The translations under genes and the position numbers were made by a program. 64,000 nt of DNA from Calvatia gigantea (taxonomy: Eukaryota > Basidiomycota > Agaricomycetes > Agaricales > Lycoperdaceae), in the NCBI GenBank assembly GCA_025093985.1, contig JACAAK010000005.1, forward strand, positions 744,001-808,000, read 5' to 3'. Positions 35,239-48,077 of this stretch are shown here, one piece after another. The notes under the pieces are model-generated. The model did not search any database, was not told the origin of the DNA, and was given only the letters and a program-made list of their open reading frames with translations. The stretch's first letter is position 1; every line of letters begins with the position of its first letter.

Positions 35239-36534
35239 ATGATCTCTTTCTCATCCTTCCCAACTGGAAATGAATACGGCGGTTACAGTCAACCACGCCG
35301 TCCGTATGACCCGTCGGATGATGTGGAAATGGAAATGGATGGAGGTTATCTTGAACACAACGAATCGAAATTGACTTGCCCTGGTGAATCGTTAACCTCG
35401 TCCCAGACGTACATGCGGTACGTGTTCTGCTCATATTATGTCACATGGTTTAATGGAGTGTAATGCTAATTGAGGTAGTGGTCATGGAACATACGTCGAC
35501 CACGAAGAGGTCGTCGCGTCCGTAGCAGGTACTATTGAACGTGTCAACAAATTGGTGACAGTCCGTGCTATTCGCAGCCGGTGCGGCATGTTCATTATAG
35601 CCGATAGTTATCATAGCCGTTAACGAAGGCATTTGTCGCAAGGTACAACCCCGAAGTTGGTGACTTGGTAGTCGGGCGTATTACAGAGGTAAGGTCATCG
35701 GATCTTCAGTCATCACTTTCTTAAACCCATATGTTATAGGTCCAGCCTCGGAGATGGAAAGTAGACGCAAACTCGAGGCAAGATGCCGTCCTCATGTTAT
35801 CTTCTGTCAATCTACCAGGCGGTGTTCAGGTACCTCACGTCCTTTCTCGAAGGAGAAAAAAAGTAGTGACCTGGAATGAACATTGCTTTAGCGGCGTAAA
35901 TTAGAGAGCGATGAGTTACAAATGCGGAACTTCTTTGAAGAAGGGGACTTGCTTGTTGCTGAAGTCCAAGCGTTCTTTGCTGACGGCGCTATGTCATTAC
36001 ATACCCGTTCCTTGAAATATGGAAAGGTACGGTCTTTTTGTCGGATACAGAGGCCATACCCACCCTTTTGATGTCAGCTGAGAAATGGTCAACTCATCAC
36101 CGTAACCCCTATTCTTGTCCGGCGTCTCAAGTCCCATTTCATTAGTCTGCCTTGTGGTATCGACCTTATTCTTGGTCTCAACGGTTATATCTGGGTTAGC
36201 AAGCATGTTAAGGAGGTCGAACAAGAGGGAGAAGAAGGATATGATGCCGAAGGTGTTTATTCCAATGTCAACGATGTATGTCATTCCATCTATGGGCTTT
36301 GAAATGGAGCCAAGTTGGCTGATTTGGACATAGGACATCGATGACACGACGCGCGCAGCTATTTCCCGAGTTACAAACATCATCCGGATATTGGCATCTC
36401 ATTTCATACCCCTTACGGATACGCTATTGATAGAAGCGTATGATTGGACTGTTGACCAAGAAGGTGGAGTGAAAGAACTACTTTCAGAAGACTTTGGTGA
36501 TGCTTTGGTTACTTCCCTAGCATCCAGAAGTTGA
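35239..36534 (+). CDS. RRP4: exosome complex subunit RRP4 (EXOSC2)
   Basis: Seven exons (35239-35417, 35479-35580, 35643-35688, 35740-35829, 35892-36026, 36078-36275, 36334-36534), 316 residues, all phases consistent. The N-terminal domain leads to [20 protein letters not shown] and [18 protein letters not shown], then the S1 domain [40 protein letters not shown] and [43 protein letters not shown], and a KH-type C-terminal domain with GLNGYIWV. This is one of the three cap subunits of the RNA exosome, which guides RNA to Rrp44/Rrp6 for 3'-5' decay and rRNA maturation. The start is the ATG at 35239; an in-frame upstream ATG at 35221 or earlier adds residues with no conservation. Confidence 0.94.
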
Positions 36535-38737
36535 ATTTACCAATCCGTGCTTCTGCGACCTTTCTCCGACGACGTTGAAATGGAACCCCCATCTTTTATG
36601 CGACATAGACCGTCACCTGAGCTAGGTCCAGACAGCTGTTAATTGTTTACTTGACGCCCTCGCGATCTCTTGAGACCGGAAATCAGTGGTGCATGACCAC
36701 CCCTTACCCGTCAAGTAACGGCCGATTATGATAGCCTCATGAATTCCGGCCGATCTTTTCATCTTCAGTGTCACTAATTCCGCTCCGCTGAATTCGCAGG
36801 GTGACCAATGTCAAGGTTCGTTAGCAAGGGTGGTGATTTTGCAACCCGAGATTTTCGTTGGCGGGTGGCATCACAATCACCCCTCAGGCTCCATGTGAAG
36901 AGAAATAGGCGCTCGCCTGTGGAGGCACCAAAGGTGTGATTTGGAGATACCTCCGTTGTTAGGGTGGCCGCTGGAACTTTTGTAATAGCTTAGGTATTGG
37001 ATTCTTGATCCTGGTGCACAAATCATAGCCGCTTGGTTGTCACCACTGCAACTGAGATGACCGTGGTCTGAGGGTCTGTTTTTCACTTTGGATATGCGAC
37101 TGCGGACCTAGGACTGGGAACGACCAACCACCTCCTGATTGATCACAAACGAGCAATGAACTGGCGATTGTTTTGTGGGGCGGCATATGGTTCCATTTCT
37201 ATGTCCTTGGTTCAATGTCCCCTTTTGAAACTGACAATCGCGAATACTCCTCTCTAGAAGTCCCTGGTGCTCCCATTAACATCGGCTAACTGGTAGACTG
37301 AGAATTTGATTGTTGTAGTCATACTCCAATTGGACGGACAGGAACTAACAGTTGCCCAGTCCAAGGGACGGGCCACTCTCTCTATATTTACTCCATCCCA
37401 TGACCAGGCTCATCACAAAGTCCCTATTCAGTGAGTAGTGCTTTTCTTCTCTTCACCTTAAACCATTACAGTTGACGTTATGTCCGGGAATGGCATTGCC
37501 TTCTAGCCAATACAAAGTATGAACATCGCAATTGCGAATAGCGGCTTTACTTCCAGGCACCTTGTTGGTGCGAAGACGAACGTTTACGCGTTGAGATGCC
37601 ACCTTAGGCGGATTTTGTGGTTACACCCGCTCCAAGAGCTGAGACAACTGTCATCGTGAGCCCCATCGCCGGTCGACTTGACATTCAGAGTGGATCCTTG
37701 ATGTTCTCATGTTGCTGCCGTCCCACACGTTCGCTGTCCAGATCCTCTGCATCCTGTGTTTCAGGTTTGCGATTGGGGCGGCACCAAACCCTGTGCCATT
37801 TATTCTCGAAGCCCCTCCTATGGTCCTTTGTAACTCAGTATGGACGATTGAATAGTAGGCCTCATAGCCACCTCGTTATTCGCCGTCTTAAAAACATCGC
37901 CCGAGGCTTTTGAGCGTAGTGCCCCGGTGTTTTTAACTTTAGCCCCGCAAATAGTGGGGTCGTTGTCCCTTATTCAACCCCCGGTGTCCGGTCCGGTGTT
38001 CTTTGCGCTCTTGACAGCTTTACAGGTTAGTCTACGCAGTTGTCCGGTGGCGACTAACTCCTGATGCTGGGCTTGTCTTGAGGGCGTTGGATGACCAACA
38101 TGGGCGCCCGCCGAGGTGAGAAATATTCGGCCACGAACTTACGACGGTTGATCTTGCTTTGTTGAACGACACCGCTGATCTGAGGGCCAAGCGGTTGACC
38201 CTTTCTGTTCCCAAAAGGTTCCCTCATAGGTGAGTCACAATTTAAAACTGCTCTGTAAGGGCCACCTCTTCACGCCTTCACTTCCGCTTCTCTGGTGATC
38301 GGAGCGCCAGAGAACTATTCCCGTTTACGCGAGCAAGCAAGGATAAAGGTTGTGAGAGCCGGGTACTGGCCGTTGAAACTCCCATTCACTGATTTATCAT
38401 GGAATTAATTTGCAATGGATTCTCCTCCGTAAGACCGTCGCCACACTTCAATATTCAGTGGTCTAATTAGGCAATAGCACCAAGAACAGTTCTCTGCGAT
38501 TGACATTTGTTGAGATGTCGAAGTCGCTAAATTAAGAACAGAGTCCAAAGGCAGGGACTCTGTGTGTTCTCACATCTGAGTTCGTCTCACGATCATTCAG
38601 GCGTCTTTGGGTTGGTTCCTCAAGCTTCCAGAAAGTACGATGTTTATCATTTGTTAGCCGGAAGACATATTACAGCATTGCCTTTTCGGAGCGTGGGGGG
38701 GTACATCTGGGGATATGCATTGTCTTATCTACCTTGT
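36535..38737. other. gene-poor region, 2.2 kb
   Basis: No gene could be supported. Short coding-like pieces on the plus strand between about 37310 and 37850 have plausible composition but change frame and contain stops, so they are probably remnants. Confidence 0.4.
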
Positions 38738-41246
38738 TTAGACGAGTTTTTGGAGCTTCAAGAAGTCTGGAGTACCCAGACCGGTGACCTGGAAAAATAA
38801 TCTCAATGAACGTTCACTGAAGTTTTCTAGGCAGGTGACTTACAGGATCCCAGCCAGTACCAGCAGTAAAGCCTTATGATTCTGCATCAGAAATAGGGTA
38901 ACACCAGCGTAGGGGGAATCACTCACCTCGCGTGCCGCAACCAGGGTTAGTGCCTGCCTTAATATCGTTAAAGCCAGATGCGGCGGTCGAATAGATGAGC
39001 GGGTTAATAAAGCCCAGTGTCGGTTTGCCTTGTGAGAGCCTGAAGTCGTTCAGGAGCGCAAAGACACCAGCAACGGTCTGATTCGCGGGATTAGTCCTAA
39101 CGTACCACTCCATTGAGAAACAAAGGGGATGTGTACCGGGGAGCTGGCGCTGGTCCCTCCTACTGAAGAAGTGCGCCCGCCAATGACAACTTGGAAGCCG
39201 TTACCTTGTGCCGAGACATCCGGGTAGGCCCTTCCCCCTTTGCTATAAAACCACCGATGAGTTCCATAAGGATGCTTCCGGAAATCAACCGGAGCTACCC
39301 ACTTGTAGAGACCATTGTTTGTAGTACCAAGACCGTTGACGAAGTTCGTAACAGCGGTACTTTGGTATGATGGAGTCGAGAAGTAACGGGAAAAGCCACC
39401 TCCAGAAAAGCTTACGGCAATTTCAGGGTTAATTCGTGTTGTTCCTCCGACAGCTGTTACAAATGGGCAGCTGAAACAGAGTAGTCAGGACCTTTAGGTA
39501 ATTTTGGTGGGCAACGCGGAGATGAGGACTTACGAGGCTGGGAAGGCGGGCTGGAAGAGGACTCGGTTCGTGCCGTCGTTCGTGCGACAATCGCCACCCC
39601 CAACACTTTTTAATAGTAACGTGAGCTTGCAATTTGCGCAGAAGCTTATTCACCGGACTTACCCAAAATCACCGCTAGAGAAGAAGACAGTAACACCACG
39701 ACTACCGAGTTGGGCGAACAAATTGCAAACGGTAGTCGCATAATCTTGTGGGACCTTGCATTATTCGTTCAGTCAGTGCAGAGGGTGCGAATGCACCACA
39801 CGTACAGTTTGTTCGTCATCGCCATAGGAAGTCGTGATTACTGGAGGAATAGAGCTCTGGCCAAGGACGAAGTTAATCCAGTCCAGGTAAGGTTCATTCG
39901 TATTCGTCGGGGTTTGACTATCTGGGTTGAAGGGAGGAGAACCACCCGTGCTGAAGAACCCTCAACATGCCGATTTCGCCGGCATTCTACTAAAAGCTCA
40001 CCTCCAGTATGTATTTGGTGTGGGAAACGAGATCCCGGTGGTGTATTGGATGTCCAGATTGGCCTATGAGGCATAACGTCCGTAAGTTACCGAAGAACTG
40101 GTGCCATAGCGAGAGAAAAGGAGAGGAGTTCTACGTGCCTCCACGCCGGGGTCGTTTTGGTTGTCTCCTCCACCGTTCACGCGAACGGTCGTGAAGCTGG
40201 AACCAGCGGCATCAGGGCGGAATCTCTGGAAGAAAGTCTGCGATGTTTGTTAGTATCATTTGCGTTAGGTTATGTGATATGATGTTGACCTGGAGATCTG
40301 CGCGATTTCTAAAGATCCGCCAATTAGTTGATCTTTTCGATGAACATGGTATGTACGACGTACGCAAACTCTGCATGAAATGATCAGATTCGTTTATTTA
40401 TCTAGCAAACAGAAACCGTGACCCACCGTCGAGGTAGCCGGCGACTCCAAGGCCGTTCCGCGATGCCGCCTGGGGCACGTAGGCGCTAGTATTGTAGAGA
40501 GCGCGGAGACAAGTTGGTGTGATAGTCGTCGCACAGCTTGCTGGAACTACGGCGTTGACACCAAGTGTCAAATCGGGCGCTTCCTTTTCAACAGGCTTGA
40601 TCTCGGGTTGCAAGAAACTAGTGGCGCGCATGCTCTTGAGAGTATTGAAGTAGGTTGTTGGCGCTACGACATTGATGTGGGGATGAAGTTCGCGGGGAAG
40701 CGAGTATGACATCGTTCGGATAACCTTTTCGCCAGTCTTGGGATGATGGAAGACGTTGTACTTGGTACCCAACATGCGCTCAGCCTGCGCAACGGAGACA
40801 CGAAGGGTAATCCAATCGCCACCGTCAGTGCGGTGAATGATGTCATCTTGACCCATTCCGTGGTGTTCAAGCCATGCTTCTACCGCTTCGTCCGATTCAG
40901 GGAGGGGGCGAACGAAGTCCTCGGTTTCTTCTTTAGAGAGATGTTGGCCGTATCTATCACGTGTTTATTAGCCAGGGGGTTAGTCCCTAAGAGCCAGCCA
41001 GAACAACCTTGCATGGGCGGGATCACTAATTTCCATTAAATTTTCAATGAGTTGGTCCATCCTGCCCTGCTTAAGGCCAATACGAAGTTCAAAGGTGTAG
41101 CTGCTCGGAGCCTCAGAGTGCAGTTCCCAGCCTTTGGGAACCTCAACCCAGGAGTGCTTCTCGGCGAAGTCATCCCAGCGGCGGGCCAGGGGACTCGCTG
41201 TTATAAGATGAGCAAGTAGGAGGACAAAGGTAGAGCGCCAAAGCAT
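38738..41246 (-). CDS. secreted sedolisin (S53) tripeptidyl-peptidase with microexons
   Basis: Fourteen exons on the minus strand join into 588 residues. A signal peptide ([20 protein letters not shown]) precedes the activation domain ([34 protein letters not shown]) and the S53 catalytic domain. Catalytic residues seen: Glu and Asp in [13 protein letters not shown], Asp in [15 protein letters not shown], and Ser in GGTSASSP; the C-terminal calcium-site region is [13 protein letters not shown]...GWDPVTGLGTP. This is an acid-active serine-carboxyl peptidase of the secreted fungal TPP/aorsin type. Exon 3 is only 7 nt (40364-40370) and exon 4 only 19 nt (40290-40308); both are needed to restore DEFANRADLQTFFQRF. 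The intron at 40138-40064 has a GC donor. Start at 41246. Confidence 0.92.
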
Positions 41247-42295
41247 GGAGAGAGCTAGAACGAGACTAGAAGCTAGTTAGTAGAAGGTCCGGGGTGGCAG
41301 ACGGCTTCGAGTGACCCCTTGTGAGAGGTGGTATATAACCAATTTCAGAATTTGCAGCATCCTTCGATGGATTCGTTGGGAATAATACCCGACGTGGGTG
41401 ATAGCTAAAAGCGATCGTTCCATGGGTTCACTCCTGCCAGAATGCGCGGCAGTGATAGGCTCGCTAGAACTGAAGAATCCAGAAGCCTTGTCGACGCATG
41501 GTCGAAAGCCCTTTTTACACAGAAAAACCCATGGGTGGTATCTCACGGAACGCATGCTTCAATTTCGACTGATGGTCGGTGGAGCCCCTAAGTACATGGT
41601 TGGACCAGAACCTTTATCAGAATGGCCTGCGATTGACAAAGGATGGGCTTCTCCGGTTCCCGGTGGCAAAAATAGTCACTCACCATGTGCTGCAAAAGGC
41701 ATGATACAACTGATACATTATAGATAGCGTGGTGAAATTGAAAGCAGCATGGGATTTTCCCAGAGCGTGGCATTGATCCATTGCAAACCAGATGTCGCGT
41801 GGTGTGCGCTCAGGTTGGAAATATTGAATTTACGCGAGTATCATGGGGTACTTGTCCGGCGGAAGACGAGAGCTTGTTGCTGATAAGTTAACCGGGTGCC
41901 ATGGTCACTGGCTATTCTTTGCCAACACTTTAACTCAGACGGCAGTCAAAGGGCGAGAGTTTGATGTTTGTGTGGAATCTCCAATTGCAGCTCCGCCATT
42001 ATGTGATGGGGTAAAGAATTTTTAATAGAATATATGTTGGTAGAAGCCGGGGTGGATGAGTGTTGTTGTTAGTACTGACCCTAGCGCGGAGGTCCTTATG
42101 ATATAAGCACGGATCAGCCGTGACAGACCATGTGACACGACAGCATAGCTCCGCCGCAGTGTCCGGTACTTACTAACATCTTCCTCCACACATCCGCTAC
42201 CTGTTGACTGGTGGGGGTCCTACTGTCCGGTGTTTTTAGTCCTTCTGTAGAGGTGAAAATTTCTTATCTTGGGCTTTTATTGCCGGTGAGATTCA
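41247..42295. other. intergenic region between divergent genes
   Basis: Shared upstream region of the minus-strand sedolisin gene and the plus-strand DOA10 gene. No gene supported inside. Confidence 0.45.
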
Positions 42296-45200
42296 ATGCA
42301 AGAAGCAGAGGAGCAGGGTATGTCATCACTGTGTCCACTTTAAAAAGTGCTGTCTTATTTTATTCATTCTCTTTCAGATACATGTCGTATCTGCAGTGCC
42401 CCTGCTGAACCGGATCAACCTCTCTTTCATCCATGCAAATGCTCAGGAACTATTCGCTACATTCATCAGGACTGGTTGGTTACATGTGCACTTGCTGGGA
42501 ATTGTCGTCTCAACATGTTTTTGACAGTTTAACTACATGGCTGGCGCATAGTAAGAAGAAAACTTGCGATGTTTGCAAACATCCTTATTCTTTTACAAAG
42601 GGTATGCGTATCACAAGTTTGTAGAATGCTTTTGACGTTTATGACTTTATCCCTCAGTGTACGCACCCGATATGCCATCCAGGCTGCCCACAATCTTACT
42701 CGCTCGGAGGCTTTCCCAACACGCTTTGCTCGCCGTTCTTTTCATCCTCCGTGCAATCGCTGTTGCCATGATTTGGTTAGCGGTGCTTCCTTGGGCAACA
42801 GTGTGGACATGGAGAATGTATTTTTCGATGGGTGAATCAACGTGAGTTGGCCCGACCTTCTAGTGGTTTGAGTCTGATAATTTTTTCCCAGAGCGTGGTA
42901 TATCAGCAACTTGGAGAGGCCTGTCGGTAGTGACACGATTCATTATCAACACCAGATAGTGTACGAGTCCACCACTCCGCCTCCCCAATCATCCATCCGC
43001 AAGCTCACGTCACATCCGCTCTGGATGATTTTGTCTGCCGATATCTTCACGGGACAAATTATTGCATCTTTGATTGTCCTAACCTTCGTGGCGGTCTTCC
43101 TTCTTCGGGAATGGATATCTCAAAATGCACGACCTGGAGTATTTGAGGACGAAGAGGTCTTCCCGGATATGCCCCCTGCTGCGAATGACCCACCACCGCA
43201 GCCCGCGCCTAACCCACCACCACCTGTTCAAATACCTGCATTACCAGACCCGGCCGAGTTGGAAAGGCGGCAACAAAATGCCATGCGCGCGTTGGAGTTG
43301 TTACGGGCAACAGAAGCACCCAGGCGTCAGGATGCAGATGACGATCGAGGGAGGAGACAACTCGGTGGAAGTGAGAGCGAGGAGGTCGGTGTGAGTAAGA
43401 CCGAACCTGAGAGAAAGAAGAAGAGGATGCAAAGAGCTGATAGCGAGACAGAGGGAGATAGTGATGAGGCTGGAGTGGGTCGGGTAAGGAGGAGAACCCA
43501 TGCCCACCGGGTTTCCTCCAGTAACGGAAGAACGCGCGTTGTACGACGACGTGCCCCCAGGACCCCAGGTCGGTCAACTTCTCCGGTGACAAATGCCGCG
43601 GACGGTGAAAATTTGGATTCCGTTTATCCTTTTACCTTCCATGCCTCACCCTCGGATCCCGCTACTGAGGCTTCAGCGTCGTCTGATCAACTACCTCACT
43701 CAGATTCGGGACTTCGTTCCTCTCCCTCTCCATCCACTCGCCGACCGCGTTTACCTGCCTCCACACTCGCTACTCCTGCACAAGAAAATCCATTCACTTT
43801 TTCGCCCAGCCGAACACCTTTGGATTCTCCCAAACTTGCGACATATCGCGCTCCCGAGGAGTTGAATGCTGAAGCTGGGCCATCAAATCCTCACGAGTTT
43901 TTTGGGTTCTTTGGGGTGACGACAAAAGGCCTCGCAGAATTGGAAAATAGCACACCTCGGGATCTTAGTATCCCTCGCCCATCTTCCGCCGATGGTGCAT
44001 CTGAGTCTGCCTATGAGATTATTCCATCTTCCCTCTCTCACCCAGCTGAGGAAGCGAGTAATATCTTTGATAAAACAAAGGACGGAGTCGCGTCGCTCCT
44101 TTCGTCGACCCCCGCCCTACCCTCTCTGGGGGACCCCTTTGACACAGTTGTTTCTGGTGGCGTCGCAGATGAATCTACTCAACCTGGCTTTGACTACGAA
44201 TCTGAGCATAACAAGTATTTCCGCGAGCCAACTACCCCGCCACCTCCCACAACGGTGGATGATGTACCTCAACAGGACGCACCCCTACCTACTGCACAGG
44301 CGCAAGATCACGAGAGGGAAGTAGAATTAAGGAGAGACGAAGACGACGATGATGAAGAGGAGCCTGACGAAGACGCTGACGAGTTGCTGTGGCATGACGC
44401 TCATTGGGACGCGATTGAAATGGAGGAGATACCTGGTGGGCTTGAGGGAGATGAGGGAGGAGAACCTGCACCTGGAGCGGGACCTCGGCAAGCTAACGGT
44501 CGCGGAGAACCGAACGGTGATGGTGATGGTGGATTGCCTCCAGATTTAGCCGATGATTTAGAAGGGAACGTGGAAGATGATATGGAGGGTGCGATGGAAG
44601 GTATGCGGTAGTTTTATTTTGTTCCACTCCCACTAACGAAATTTGCGGAGTAGCAATTGGAATGCGGGGTCCCATCTACAGTGTTTTCCAAAACGTGAGT
44701 TTTAGCGCTGTCGATTTGGATGTTGTTAAGTTCTCTTGCAGGCGGCTTTAATGATTTTTGTCCTCGCCACGGCAATTGGCGTGGGAGTATGGATTCCGTT
44801 CACAATTGGCAAATGTGTGGCTTTGCTGTCGGTATGTTCTTCGTAACATCGCGATGAGAAGAGTTGATGTGAATGACTTCTCTGTTCAGCTCAATCCCAA
44901 ACGCATAGTTCAGATCATCCACCTTCCCATCAAACTCATTCGCATCATCACAGATCCTGAAGTTGACTTCATCATTTTCATTATACAAATCATATACCGG
45001 GACTTTTTTAAGAAGCACTTTGGCTTCGTTGGGCGTTTTGCGGGTCTTTTGACGAGGTCAATCATCGGTGAAGAATGGTGCGTGACGTATTCAGACTTGG
45101 TGAACAAAACCGTGAGTTGAAAGCTCGTATATCCGCTTCTATTCTTAACCCCTTTTTTTGGTAGTACGCGGACGCTGTACAATTTTTGAGTGGATCGTCA

Positions 45201-47561
45201 GCAGCCCCTGCTAACGGAACGGCATCAACCGAGACGATTTTGAACAAATTGCCCGTTTACCTTGGACCAGCAGAACCTTACTTTGCCGGCCTTGGGAAGG
45301 AAGTACGTGTTGGGGTTTTCAAGTTCAAGAGCTCTTGGTATCGCATGACCATTGGGAGCGGCCCTGGAGAACGTGTCTTCGCCATTGGCATCGGATATGC
45401 TGTTGTTGGCTTTGTTTTGGCTTTGTATTTGAATATCCTGACGGTCGGAAATGCGCGGACTGCTACCAGAGCCGTTCGAAATGCCGTTCGTCAACAGCTC
45501 CTGGTCATCAAGGTTAGTTGGTATCGAGGTTTTGAGAAGCTTTGTGCTCACCCAGCTGGCTTAGGTTGCAACATTCATTTTCATTGAGCTTGTCCTTTTC
45601 CCTCTGGGTTGTGGCATTGTTCTTGACCTTTGTACTGTTTGGGTCTTCCCCGAAGCAAACATCCAATCTCGTATTGCATTCTTTGCTCAGGCACCACTTA
45701 CCGCTATGTTCTATCATTGGATTGCTGGTACCATGTTTATGTATGCCGTTTTCGTTCAACTACATGTTAGATCGCTGATCCGCTTCAGGTACTCGTTTGC
45801 TGTTCTCCTCTCTGGCTGTCGTGCTGTCATGCGCCCCGGAGCAATGTGGTTCATCAAGGATCCCCAAGACCAGAATTCACATCCTATTCGTGACATTCTT
45901 GATCGTCCGACATTTACCCAATTGCGCAAGATCTTCATGAGTGCTATTCTGTACTCGGTAGTCGTCGCATGTGTTGTAGGGAGCGTGGCCGGTCTTTTAG
46001 CCCTTGGCAACAAGTCAATACTACCCTTCAGGTGGAAAAACCGGTAAGCTGGGTTGTGGAATCTGCGATCGTCAATAGATTGACACATATTGCAGTGAAC
46101 CATTGTCGAATGTTCCTGTCGACCTCCTCTTCCTACACCTTGTCCTCCCTTACACTATGCATTACTTCCGGCCGAAACGCGCAACAAAACATCTCGCCAC
46201 TATCGTTTGGAAATACCTCTCCAAGAAGTTCCGTCTCACGTCATATTTCTTCGGAGATAAATATCCTGAAGAACAGTACACCCCCCGACGATGGTTTGGC
46301 GCTGATATTAATGATCCTGAGCTTAGCAGTCGTCGTGATGGTACGTTCCGACGAGTCCCGGCAACCGATAATCTAGCTCTTCCACGCGACATGCGAGCAA
46401 CTGCACGTGTAACAGAATCAGGGGAGCCGTACGATAAGGAAGCAGAGGAATTAATCAAGGCCCAGAACGCTGAAGCACTCAAGGCCAAACGCGATATTAA
46501 TTTCGATTATCGAGTCGTGTACATCCCACCTGCTTTCCGCTATCGCATTTTCGCCTTCATTCTATCCATGTGGATCATCGGGGCCGTTGTACTTGGGGTG
46601 TCCGTTGCACTTCCCATCACACTCGGGAGGAGCGTCTTTAGGTTGTTTTCGTCCCGTGAAATTCACGATGGTTACTCCCTCATCCTCGGTTTCTACCTTC
46701 TTGTAGGTTGCTATTTATGTGGGCGGGCTGTTGACCGGTTAGACAAGAGGCGGCAACGTCGCTCGTCTGAGGGTCCTCGTGCCGACCTGAGGATCCTCGT
46801 TATCAAACGTGGCCTCCTTTGGCTGACAAAGATTTCTTATATGATCGTGACATTGGGCATTCTCCTCCCTATTCTGGTGGCTCTTGTCATGGATCTCTAT
46901 GTCATCTTGCCCACCCGTCTGGCGTTAGATCCGGCCTTGAATCCAAAAATAAGGATCGTAGATGCTTGGGCTCTTGGCCTGCTCTATGTCAAAATCGCGT
47001 TCCATGTCCACCGGATTCAACCACACACCCGAATTTCGCGAGGGCTGCAACATGTGAGTTGTCTTAGGTTTCTTACAATTTTTTTTGCTGATGCACTTGT
47101 GAAGATTGTTGCTCATGGTTGGTTACGTCCCGATCCCATTGCAGCAACCAGGGACGTCATCCTACCCATTGGAGGAGGGTTGCTGACGATGATTCTTTTC
47201 CCTGGTGCATTGTTCCGAGTGTTCCAGTACCTCTTTCCGGCCATTGGAGTTGACAGCAAGTTTGTTTGTGAGTATTCTTAAATTCTCAGCCATGGCATAT
47301 CGTCGCACTTGCTTGCAGTGACGGCGGCTGTTCGTGTAACACTGTTCCTTATTGACTAACGTTTCGTCCCCCGCAGTCATGCATGTATATCCGGGCATCT
47401 TTGTCGTGGCTGGTCTGATGCAGTCAAGTCGATACTTCGATGATATCGTTGCATCATGGTCACAAGCGATCCGAGATAAGGAGTTCTTGGTAGAAATGAG
47501 GTTGAGGAACCACGAACCTGGGGAAGAAACTCAGCAGGAGGGAACAGGGGTGGCGGCATAA
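42296..47561 (+). CDS. DOA10: ER membrane RING-CH ubiquitin ligase Doa10 (SSM4/MARCH6)
   Basis: Fourteen exons give about 1507 residues. The first exon is 22 nt (MQEAEEQ). The RING-CH domain follows: [54 protein letters not shown], with the C-x2-C, C-x-C-H-C and C-x2-C zinc ligands. Two transmembrane segments come next, then a roughly 500-residue acidic, proline/serine-rich disordered insert (exon 5), then the conserved multispanning region including [71 protein letters not shown] and [15 protein letters not shown]. Doa10 ubiquitinates misfolded ER and nuclear-envelope proteins for ERAD. An intron at 47054-47104 is likely, since removing it restores [16 protein letters not shown]. Exons: 42296-42317, 42378-42474, 42528-42601, 42658-42841, 42892-44600, 44654-44694, 44742-44831, 44890-45111, 45165-45512, 45565-45740, 45789-46043, 46096-47053, 47105-47267, 47377-47561. 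Confidence 0.93.
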
Positions 47562-47765
47562 TGTATTTTATTACTCTATTCGTGATTTGAGCTTTCCTAC
47601 TTCATGCTTTCGTTCTGTTTGCACCCAATGCTAGATCCCCTGCATTTGCATATTGTGTGTGTAATATTCAGCCCCTGGGTTGAAAGACGGCTTTGTGTCT
47701 TGTCTCCGTCAAAGATAGCGAAAGTTTATCTGATGGGGACATCACATGTCCAATCACAACCACCA
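47562..47765. other. 3' region of DOA10 and tRNA upstream region
   Basis: No separate gene seen. Probably the DOA10 3' UTR and the upstream flank of the first tRNA gene. Confidence 0.4.
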
Positions 47766-47846
47766 GGGCACATGGTGTAGTTGGTTATCACGCTCGCTTA
47801 GCATTGCATTTGCGAGAGGTGTTGGGTTCAATTCCCAATGTGTCCA
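47766..47846 (+). tRNA. tRNA-Ala (AGC) with a 7-nt intron
   Basis: A full cloverleaf is visible over 81 nt. The acceptor stem GGGCACA pairs with TGTGTCC, with G3-U70, the universal alanine identity element, followed by A73. The D arm has TAGTTGGTTA, the anticodon stem CTCGC pairs with GCGAG, and the T arm TTGGG-TTCAATT-CCCAA is standard. Fourteen bases separate the anticodon stem strands; placing a 7-nt intron after position 37 leaves the loop TTAGCA-T with anticodon AGC. The D arm and flanking sequence resemble fungal valine tRNAs, but the G3-U70 pair and AGC favour alanine. A T7 run starts five bases downstream. Confidence 0.85.
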
Positions 47847-47850
47847 TCTC

Positions 47851-47857
47851 TTTTTTT
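47851..47857 (+). terminator. RNA polymerase III terminator
   Basis: A run of seven Ts on the transcribed strand's RNA-like side, directly after the tRNA gene. Confidence 0.75.
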
Positions 47858-48065
47858 CCTTAAAAGAAACACTTGTTTTGAGTTCTTAAGCAAAGGAGGG
47901 AATTCATTCAGTATTCTCCTGAAGTGCCCCAACCTATGTCTAACTCTTTGTCACTCTCCGCATGTTTTAACTGGCTGCAAAACTCTTCTATTTTAATGTC
48001 CTGTTCTCAGCATAAAGGAACCGGGTACGTCAAAAATTATGTTCAAGATTTCAGTGCAAGAAAGG

Positions 48066-48070
48066 AAAAA
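48066..48070 (-). terminator. RNA polymerase III terminator
   Basis: A run of five Ts on the minus strand, eight bases beyond the 3' end of the second tRNA gene. Confidence 0.65.
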
Positions 48071-48077
48071 TTGTAAG

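Noticed and set aside
36900..37900. Weak coding-like pieces, considered as a checkpoint or structural protein
   Set aside because: Frames change and contain stops, and the resemblance to any named family was too slight to state.
47766..47846. Reading the tRNA as valine
   Set aside because: The D-arm region resembles valine tRNA, but the anticodon is AGC and the acceptor stem has G3-U70, which specifies alanine.
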